Origin: Halicephalobus mephisto
Taxonomy: Eukaryota > Nematoda > Chromadorea > Rhabditida > Panagrolaimidae
Reading direction: 5' to 3'
Length of the DNA: 64,000 nt
Assembly: GCA_009193035.1 (NCBI GenBank)
Contig: SWDT01000005.1
Coordinates: 62,001 to 126,000, forward strand
The notes under the pieces were generated by a model that was not told the origin of the DNA, did no database searches, and saw nothing but the letters and a program-made list of their open reading frames with translations. Made by a program: the position numbers and the translations under genes. Numbering within the stretch: the stretch's first letter is position 1; the number at the start of each line of letters is the position of its first letter. Below, one piece after another: positions 55,865-64,000 of the stretch.

Positions 55865-56313
55865 TTAACATTGTCCGAGATTTCGAAATTCTTCGTTTTT
55901 TGAAATTTTGTACAAATTGTAATTGAGAAAACAGAGTCCCTCATGTGTGAACTCATTGAATCCAAAAGTCCAATAATTATCAGCTGAAACTTCCGAGGTA
56001 TAAACAAGCCCTAGACATTCTCCAATTTGGCTCGTGTTCCAGCTCAATAATTTCGTATTCTGTGTCACAAAAATAAAATTAAAAAATACAAAAAATTAGT
56101 TATAATGGTGTGGGTGAAATTTGAAACAAAAAAATTCTTTAATTTTGAATAATCTTCCTTGAATACGGTAATGCTAGGAAAATTGAAGAGCAATTTTCTG
56201 GACATGTCAGATGACATTTCCCCTGGGGGCTTGATTGCACGTGTAATGCATGTAAAGAACAACTTTTGATCTGGGATCCTCTCGAGGCCCTCCGGGGTTT
56301 GACCAAACTTGAA
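55865..56313 (-). CDS. Candidate two-exon gene fragment, unknown function
   Basis: A minus-strand open stretch 56313-56167 (FKFGQTPEGLERIPDQKLFF...; 49 codons, 5' border uncertain) can splice at a GTATTC donor to a second exon 56059-55865 after TGACACAG, phase 0, giving 113 residues ending LGQC and stop. Composition is clearly coding-like: LLSWNTSQIGECLGLVYTS and NYWTFGFNEFTHEGLCFLNY contain aromatic and Cys residues rather than AT-repeat translations. No start codon or signal peptide is visible, so it is partial, either a gene with exons further right (a possible one at about 58370-58240) or a decayed remnant. No family recognised. Confidence 0.4.
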
Positions 56314-58240
56314 TCATTATTTTTTAATTTATTTTACATTTTAAAGATCACAAAAATCAAATTAAAAATTTTCCCTTCGGGAACCAAACCCGGATTTCTC
56401 ACTTTTTAAAAAAACTCAAAACTTCTAAAACTACTGTAATTTAAAAAATATTTTTCAAAAATCAAATTAAAAATTTTTCCTCCGGGAACCAAACTCGGAT
56501 TTCTCACTTTTTAAAAAAACTTAAAATTTCTAAAACTACTGTAATTTAAAAAATACTTTTTAAAAAACTTAAAATTTCTAAAACTACTGTAATTTAAAAA
56601 AAGTTAATTAAAAACTTTTTACAATTTTCCATCCGGGAACCAAATTCGGATTTTTTAAATTTTTTTAAAAGCCTCGAATTTTTAAAATCATTGTAATTTT
56701 TAAAAAAAGTTCGTTTAAAAAATTTTTATTTCTTAGAAAAACTTAAAATTTCTAAAACATTTGAAAAATATTTAAGCAAAAAAAGTTAATTAAAAAATTT
56801 CAAAATTTTTCAAGAAATAAACATGGATTTTTTATTTTTTACAAAAATCCGAAATTTTTTAAAATACAGTAATTTTAAAAATATTTCGAATATTCTGAAA
56901 ATTTTCAATAAATAAAAAAATTTTTAAATTTTATATAAATAAAAAAATTTTAAATAATTTTAAATAAATTGAAAAAATTTTAAAATCTTCAATAAATTTA
57001 AAAAAACAATTTTCGATAAAATTAAAAAAATTCTAAAACATTTTTAATGAAATTTTTAAGTTTACCTTCGGGAAATATGTTTAGGTTTTTTTTTGATTTT
57101 TTTTAAATAATTTTAAAAAAATTCTAATAAAATTTTTAAAAATTTCCCTTTGGGAACGCAAAACGGATTTTTTTAACATGTTTATATTCAAAAAATTATA
57201 ATTTAAATTTATAGTTAAAAAAATTCAATTTTAAAGATTTTTTAAAATCTGTTTAAAAAATTTTTAAACTTAATTTAAAAATTTAAATTTTAAAAATAAT
57301 TTTTAAATTTTCAAAGTACTGTAATTTAAAAATTTTTTTATAATTTTTGTTTAAAAATTTTTTTTAATTTAAATTTTTAAATTTTCAAAGTACTGTAATT
57401 TTAAAATTTTTTTATAATTTATGTTTAAAATTTTTTAAAATTTTGATTTTTAAAGTACTGTAATTTAAAAAATATATATTTTAGAAAAAAAATTAACTAA
57501 AACTAAAAAATCAAAATTTTCCCCTCAGGACCCAAAAAAGAAAATTTTTATTTTTCTTTATTTTTAGAATAATTTTTTTCGATGATTTTTATATTTCTAA
57601 AAGTAGGGAAACTTAAAGTACATATCGATACGAAAAATAACCAAAAATAATTTAATTTTTTTTAACAAATTTAATAAAAAATTTTGAATTTCCTTTCAGG
57701 AATCAAAGAAATCTTTTTTTTTAAAATTATTTTTAATAATCTTTATTTTTCTGAAAGTGGGGAAACTTAAAGTACATATTAATCAGAAAAACAACGAAAA
57801 TTAATTTAATTTTAAAAAAACTAATCAAAAAATTTCTTTCAAAAATAAAAAAAATCAATTTTTTAAAATTGTATATTTAAAAAAAAATTATTTTTATTTT
57901 TTAAAAATTAATTAATTTCTATTTTTTTTAAATATAAAAATTTTTAAAAAACTTTAAAAATAAAAAAAATTAAAAAAATTAAAATTTATTTTTTTTATTT
58001 TTTTATTTTTTTAAAAATTTAAAAAATAAAAATTTATTTTTTTCTAAATTTAAGAGATAAATCTTTCTTTTTTCGAATATATTCAGAATCACGTAATTTT
58101 TCCTGACTTTTGGTTTTTTAAAACTAATAAAATCTGATGTATTTAAAAACCAAAAGGAATTAATTTTTTTTAAAATTGGACTTAAAATTAAAAAAAAATA
58201 AAATACGTTGATTTTTGAAAAAAAAAAGCTTCGTTTTTTA
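56314..58240. repeat. Degenerate arrays and low-complexity DNA
   Basis: 56360-56720: ~118-bp units with CCGGGAACCAAACTCGGATTT and AAAACTACTGTAATTT. 57280-57480: TTTTCAAAGTACTGTAATTT units. 57590-57830: two units with GGGGAAACTTAAAGTACATAT. The rest is A/T runs. Confidence 0.5.
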
Positions 58241-58988
58241 CAGTAATTCGAAATTGACGTTTCATCCGCAATAAAGAAATGCCAACTTCGGATTATTGTG
58301 GTTAAAAAAGTCCAATTTCCGTTCACAAGTATCGAAATGAATTTTTGGTTCGCTTTAATTACGATTAAAATTACATTTTTGTTGTTTTAAACATTTTCGA
58401 GATTAATATATATTGCAATAAATATTTTTATAAAAAACTGTAAAAAAGAAATTAAATTTTTCCAAAAAAAATTAATCCAAAAATTCCCGAGCAAAAAAAT
58501 TTGAAAATAAAAATATTTAAAAAATTAATTTTTTTAAAAATAAAAATATTTAAAAATTAATTTTTTTTAAAATAAAAATATTTAAAAAATCAATTTTTTT
58601 TTAAAATATTTAAAAAATTAATTTTTTTAAAAATAAAATGTTTGAAAATTTTGAATTTTTATAAAAATATTTAAAAAATCAATTTTTTTAAAAATAAAAA
58701 TATTTAAAATTTAATTTTTTTAAAAATAAAAATGTTTGAAAATTTTTTTATTAAATATGGAAAAATTATTTTTTATTTTTTTAGATATTTTGAAGACACA
58801 TTTTGTCTGTGTTTATGTTCGTCGAATTCACGGGTCTTTAAGGTCAAAAAACTTCCAATTTTGGTCCATTAATTTAAATTATTTTTGACGTTTCTGACGT
58901 ATGAAATTGTTTTCGGATTTATTTCCAGATGACATTATTTGATATATCGAGATCTGGAAGAACACAAGTAGGTCAAATCTAGGTATGT
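58241..58988. other. Possible exon remnant, then simple AT repeats
   Basis: 58241-58370 is open in two minus-strand frames (one reading VNGNWTFLTTIIRSWHFFIA) and might be an exon of the gene fragment at 55.9-56.3 kb; I could not find a consistent splice. 58480-58740 is an array of AAAAATAAAAATATTTAAAAAA units (~30-40 bp). 58790-58980 is unassigned. Confidence 0.25.
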
Positions 58989-59620
58989 ATAAAAAAGCGT
59001 AACTTTTGGCGAAATAACAAACAAAAATCGTCATTACTATTTTTTAATTTTCTTCGTAAATTTCAAATATTTGCATAAATGTGACAATTGTGTCACATTT
59101 TGTAATTTTTACTGAATCAAAAAATTTTTTTTTGTATTGGAAGTTTTTGGATAGTGATTTTGACAAGTCCAATAAATTTTGGATAGTGACTAGAAAGCCC
59201 TGATTTGAGTTGAAAATAGACACTATCCAACATTTTTATACACAAAAAATGTAACTTTTAATTCAATAAAAAAAATCGTCACTATTTTTTAATTTTCTTC
59301 GTAAATTTCAGGTATTTGTAAAAAATGTGACGATTATGTCACATTTCGTAATTTTTACTGAATCAAAAAATTTTTTTTTGTATTGGAAATTTTTGGATAG
59401 TGATTTTGGCAGGTCCAATAAATTTTGGATAGTGACTAGAAAGCCCTGATTTGAGTTCGAAATAAACACTATCCAAAATCTCTACACAAAAAAAACAATT
59501 CAGTAAAAAATAAAAATCGTCACTATTTTTTAGTTTTCCTCGTAAATTTCAAATATTTGCAAAAAATGTGACGATTGTTACGTTTTTGTTACTCAACCAA
59601 AAGTTATGTTTTTTTTATGT
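58989..59620. mobile_element. Three further MITE copies in tandem with a different spacer (~247-bp period)
   Basis: Copies at about 58989-59138, 59239-59385 and 59484-59620, separated by near-identical spacers containing TTTTTGGATAGTGATTTTG and GAAAGCCCTGATTTGAGTT. Same MITE family as at 31, 36-39 and 54 kb, but the spacer is unrelated to the 92-bp satellite. Confidence 0.75.
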
Positions 59621-60940
59621 AATTAGTCTGCAAAATTTCGTCAAAAAATTCGTGTTTAATTTTTAAAAATCATAAATCTCAAAAAAAAACACAAATTTAA
59701 CCTTGGAACTTCTGGAAGTACACTACAGTAGGTAATTCGGTTTAAGTATTCTTAGTGGATTGCGGTGTGCCTGAGGGGTTATGTAATTACTTATTAGTTT
59801 AAGATAAAAAAGATGATGAAGAAGTCAAAGACTTCCTTATCCAACAGACAATAATCTTCAAGTGTTTTCGCTGTGGGACTTCATATCATTTAAAATTTTT
59901 TATTTAATTTTTATAAAAAATAAAATTCTATAGTTTTTTAATTTTTATAAAAAAAATTTTTTAATTTTCATAAAAAATAAAATTCTATAGTTTTTTATTT
60001 TTATAAAAAATTATTTTTTTAATTTTTACAAAAAATAAAATTTTATAATTTCTATAAAAAATAAATTTTATAATTTTCATAAAATTTATTTTTTATAAAA
60101 AACGAATTTTTAAATTTTTATAAAAAAAAATCATAATTTTGATAAACTGTAAAAATCGAATTGAAATATCCCTTGTTAATCGTAGTTTCCCTGAGGCGTT
60201 TTGTGATTATTAAAAAATCGAAAATTGTTTAACATTTAAAAAATTTAATAAACCTATATTTTTTTTTGGAAATTTTATTGAGAAAATTAATGTAAATATT
60301 GAATTAATTTTCAAGGTTATTAGGTTAATCAAAATGCAAAATGAAACTGCATTTGAAAATTATTAAAAAGTTTTATAAACATCATTTTGAAAATTTCCGT
60401 GCAATTCTGGTTTTTAAAATTTATTTTTTTCAACTTTTTTTAAAATTTATTTTAAAAAATTTTCATTTTTCAATTAAAAATTTTTTTTTAAAATAAATTA
60501 AAAAAAATTTTTGTTTTTAAATTCAAAAAAAATTTTTTAAACAAATTTCCAAAAATTTTCTTTTTTTAAATTTAAAAAAAAATTTTTTTTAATTTTTTAA
60601 AAATTTTCTTTTTTTAAATTTAAAAAAAAATTTTTTTTAATTTTTTAAAAATTTTCTTTTTTAAATTTTTTTAAACAAGTTTCCAAAAATTTTCTTTTTT
60701 TTAATTTTTTAAAAATAAATTTTCGTAATTTCGAAATTTCACGGTGAATTAGTGCTTAATAATTTTGAAGAAATTTTCAAAATTAAGAAAATTGGAATTG
60801 TTTTTTTTCTTTCAATGTTACGGTCGATTAGTGCTCAATACAAGTCGCTACACGGTTAACCACAACATGGACCTCTAGGGGGTTCGAAAAATTTAATTCA
60901 TCAATTTGGGATTTTCTAATAATATAATTATAAATTTCAA
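59621..60940. other. Unassigned, mostly AT-rich
   Basis: 59690-59890 has more balanced composition, no ORF. 59900-60150: ~45-bp units with TTTTTATAAAAAATAAAATT. 60420-60720: three near-identical ~65-bp units of AAATTTTCTTTTTTTAAATT. 60830-60890 has a short GC-richer patch. Confidence 0.4.
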
Positions 60941-62490
60941 CAATTTTGTGAAAAATTTTAAAACTGAAAGATTCTGGAGAATCTTGTAGAAATTTTTAAA
61001 ATCTTGCGAAATTTAGTGGGGAATTTTTTGATTTCAAAGCACTTTGAAAATTTTTGGAATTTTTTAGAATTTTTCAAAAGGTAGTAAAAAATTTTAATTT
61101 TTAGAGAATTTTGTGAATAATTTTGGAGTTTTTTAGAATACTTCAAAAGTTAGTAAAAAATTTTAATTTTTTTAGAATCCATTTGAAAATTTTTGAAGTT
61201 TTCTAGAATACTTCAGAAGTTAGTAAAAAAGTTTAATTTTTTTAGAATCTTGTGAATAATTTTGAAGCCTTCTAGAATCTTATAAGTTTCTAAAATCCTT
61301 CAAAAATTAATGAAAAATTTCGAAATTTTAAAGCTTCTGAAGTTTCCGAAAATCTCAAAAAAATTCTAGAATCTTCCAAATTTTATTACAACTTTCCAGA
61401 ATTTCATAAAATTCCTCAAAAACCAAATAAAAATATCTTTTGATTTCTAAAACGTTAAATTCTAAGAACCCCAAAGATTCGTCTCGAGACAATTTCACAA
61501 GAGATTTATTTTTAATTTCCATAATAATATAATTCTTAAGTAGTAATTTCTTCTTAAATTAAAAAAGATATTATAAAATTCATTTAAAAAAGACACAGTA
61601 TCTAAAATTGCTTTAAAAATAGATTTTCCATCTGGGAGTCATTTTTAAAAATTCTTAAGTTTAATTTTTTAAATTTTAAAATTAATTTTTTTTTAATTTT
61701 AGAAATTTAATTTTTTTTAATTTTAGAAATTTAATTTTTTTTAATTTTAGAAATTTAATTTTTTTATATTTCGAAATTACTAGTAATGTGTCTAAAAACA
61801 ATAAATTTTTTACATAGATTGAGCTGAAAAAAGATAAAAAGTAGTACAATGGGTTCCTGAATGGAAAATCTGCTTCTTCTTCGAAGTAATTCAGAATTAT
61901 CCTTTTTAATTTTGACTTAAAATCTAAGTGGGATTTTCCATGGGATAATTTGCACAAAAATGCATTACTGTCTAACCCCCATGACTGTCAAATTTTAATT
62001 CACGCAAATGCAATTTAAAAATTGTAACTTATGTCCGTCATTTCCCTTTTCCTGAGCAAAAACAGTCGACGTCAAAGCCCGAAATACCTTCGTGTTTCCA
62101 TATAAGATTTTTTATATTTTTTATTTCCCCCCGCGCTTCCCTGAAGCAATCCTAAGGTTCGAAATGCGTTGGCGAGGGAATTTCATATAATAAAAAACAA
62201 CATTTACGTCCATTGTTGTTTTTCCAGTTGCCAAAAGGAAATCCGCGACGTAATCATAACATTTAAAAAATAAGTTAAAGCCATTACGAAATTATCCTGA
62301 CACGAATCTTCAGGATTGTAGTTGATTAAAAACGAGTAAGGAGAGTGGGTGATTTGCCAGATTTGTCACTTTTTCCATTTATACAAAATTAACTACAAAA
62401 ATTTTAATAAAAATAATAAAAAATAAATGTTTGAAAAAAGTGATTAAAAAAAATAAATTTTTTGCGAAATTTAAACGCGAATTTAGCAGA
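60941..62490. repeat. Degenerate arrays, then a balanced island
   Basis: 60960-61290: ~75-bp units with TTTTTAGAATCTTGTGAATAA and AGTTAGTAAAAAATTTTAA. 61680-61760: three copies of a 27-bp unit (TTTTAGAAATTTAATTTTTT). 61790-61960 is a weak minus-strand frame, not called. 62030-62310 is balanced (CCCCCCGCGCTTCCCTGAAG, ATGCGTTGGCGAGGG) with no ORF, ending in a CCTGACACGA motif at 62290. Confidence 0.45.
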
Positions 62491-62499
62491 TTTTAGGAA

Positions 62500-62640
62500 T
62501 TTTTGGGATTTTTGAAAAACAAACGAAAAAAGCGCGAGTGAAGACAGTGCGAGTCGATTTTGGTAGTGATTTGCCAGAATTACCATTTTCATAGTTCCAC
62601 TCGCCCTTGCGCGGGAATTCAAAAATCCTCAAAAATCACA
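62500..62640 (-). repeat. GAATTCCCGCGC-type repeat, inverted copy
   Basis: On the minus strand: GGATTTTTGAATTCCCGCGC, then GGCGAGTGG, GGTAATTCTGGCAAATCACT, CCAAAATCGACTCG and CACTCGCGCTTTTT, the same order of words as at 10516-10690 and 16745-16900. Confidence 0.6.
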
Positions 62641-62951
62641 CTATTTAAAAAATTAAAAAATTAAAATAAAATAAGCAATAAAAGTTAAATTTTGTAAAGA
62701 TCCCGAGATTTAAAACTTAATTTTTTATGAAAATTCAAAAGGTTCTTAAAAAATTTAAAATTATTTTTAAAAATTTTTAAATTTTAGGTAAAACGTATTT
62801 TATGTTGTTTTTTGTTTAATTAGGACGATTGTAAATTTAATAATTCATTTTAGTGGTTTTTAAAGTTTTGAAAAAAAAATTTCGTGATTTGGGACCTTGC
62901 CAGTTCCCACGCTCGGTCCGTTCCGGAGTTCTATTCAAAATTAACATAAAA

Positions 62952-63052
62952 ATGCCAGAGGAAATAACTGGCCAAAAGTCTGAATGGGAACTTAAAAAGG
63001 TTTTAATCATTCAATTACCTCAATGGGACAGTAATTTTAATCTTGCTATTAG
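62952..63052 (+). CDS. Candidate first exon, function unknown
   Basis: ATG at 62952 opens 33 codons (MPEEITGQKSEWELKKVLII...) ending AG before a GTTTTTTTG donor at 63053, in a balanced patch that begins at about 62890. No certain second exon: a TTTTGTAG acceptor near 63800 would give only ten more codons before a stop. It could be the start of a gene running beyond the window. Low confidence. Confidence 0.2.
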
Positions 63053-63059
63053 GTTTTTT

Positions 63060-64000
63060 TGATTCATTCAAATTTCAAGTTATTAATTTTTTTAAAAATA
63101 AAAATGTATTTTTTTTTAGAAAAAAAAATCGACTAACTTTTCACAGATTATTTGCGTAGAACGCAAGTATGCATCATTTCCAGGCTTAATTTAGATTTTG
63201 AAGCCAAGATTAACAACCCTAGATTGATGCAAAAAAAACTCAAAATTTTGATACAAATTTAGTAAAAAATCCGGTAAATATTATTTACTAATATCTCAAC
63301 TTTTAAAAGTTTAATAATAATTACTGATATCATAGTTTTTAAAAATTTAATATTTATTCATATATCAATTTAGTAAAAATTTTATAAAAAATAGTTATTA
63401 ATATCTTAACTTTTAAAAATTCGGTAAATTATATTTATTGATATCATAGTTTTTAAAAATTTAATAATAGTTATTCATATATCAATTTAGTGAAAAAATT
63501 CGGTAAATAATAGTTTTTAAAAATTTAATAGTTATTCATATATCAATTTAGTGAAAAATTTTATAAAAAATAGTTATTGATGTTTCAACTTTTAAAAATT
63601 TGGTAAAAAATATTTATTGATATCATAGTTTTTAAAATTTATTATTTATTGATATTTGAACTTATTAAAAAATTCAGTAAATAATATTTATTGATATTTC
63701 AACTTTAAAAATTTTTTGTAAATAATATTTATTGATATTTGAACTTCTTAAAAATTCAGTAAATAATATTTATTGATATTTTAACTTTTAAAATTTTGTA
63801 GGTGCTACGCAGGAGGAAAAAAGTTAAAATAAAAATTGTAGGCATTGTAGGAGAGTTTTTGGCGTCAGAACGTGGGTTAGTTCTGGATTTCGTACGAAAC
63901 TGTATATTCTAAAAATAAATTAAAATATGAATAAATTTTTACAACTAAAATTCTGTTTTTAAAAATCGAAGAAAAATTACGTATTTTAGGACGAATTTTC
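63060..64000. repeat. AT-rich tandem array with ATTTATTGATATCATAG units
   Basis: 63250-63790 holds about ten units of 55-70 bp with TTTAAAAATTTAATAATAGT and TTATTGATATTTCAACTTTT. 63800-63900 is a short balanced block. No ORF seen. Confidence 0.55.

Noticed and set aside
1..64000. CRISPR array, bacterial operon, rRNA or intact tRNA genes
   Set aside because: Repeats are minisatellites and transposon-derived with no spacer pattern; genes have spliceosomal introns; no sequence folds convincingly into a tRNA by eye.

Overview
The window looks like nuclear DNA of a rhabditid nematode, probably Caenorhabditis or a close relative. It is AT-rich. The genes have very short GT-AG introns (mostly 39-60 nt) ending in TTTCAG or TTTTAG. 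Many start codons lie just downstream of an unpaired TTTCAG-type acceptor, as expected for spliced-leader trans-splicing. It also holds a nematode chemoreceptor of the srsx type and a secreted Cys-rich protein of a nematode-restricted kind. All gene names come from reading the translations; no database search was run.

Gene-rich part (1-30.5 kb): lem-2-like inner nuclear membrane protein (-), a 5'-truncated LINE (-), an srsx-like 7TM receptor (-), DHCR24-like sterol reductase (+), a BED/MADF-domain protein (-), smg-9 (+), an SLC35E1-like transporter (+), vps-32/CHMP4 (-), icd-1/beta-NAC (+), TRAPPC13-like (+), a secreted repeat plus Cys-rich protein (+, with a reading-frame break) and a seven-exon four-TM protein of unknown family (-). 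I rebuilt exon boundaries by keeping phase and protein continuity; each model's total length is divisible by three. vps-32 and icd-1 are divergent. icd-1 and the TRAPPC13-like gene are 210 bp apart in the same direction and may be an operon. DHCR24/BED-MADF and SLC35E1/vps-32 are convergent pairs with short gaps.

Repeat-rich part (30.5-64 kb): almost no convincing genes, only three or four candidate exons. It is filled with AT-rich degenerate tandem arrays, about 13 copies of one ~155 bp palindromic MITE-like repeat that is associated with a ~92 bp satellite, a pogo-like MITE, and two large inverted duplications (about 0.59 kb arms at 36.2/37.5 kb and about 0.54 kb arms at 45.6/51.3 kb).

The most unusual signals are: (1) a ~385 bp sequence present in one intron of smg-9 and one intron of the SLC35E1-like gene, in both cases ending exactly at the 3' splice site; (2) a composite MITE-satellite-MITE insertion whose empty target site is still visible 18 kb away; (3) the 5.2 kb region bounded by highly similar ~540 bp inverted arms; (4) short shared motifs scattered across unrelated repeats.
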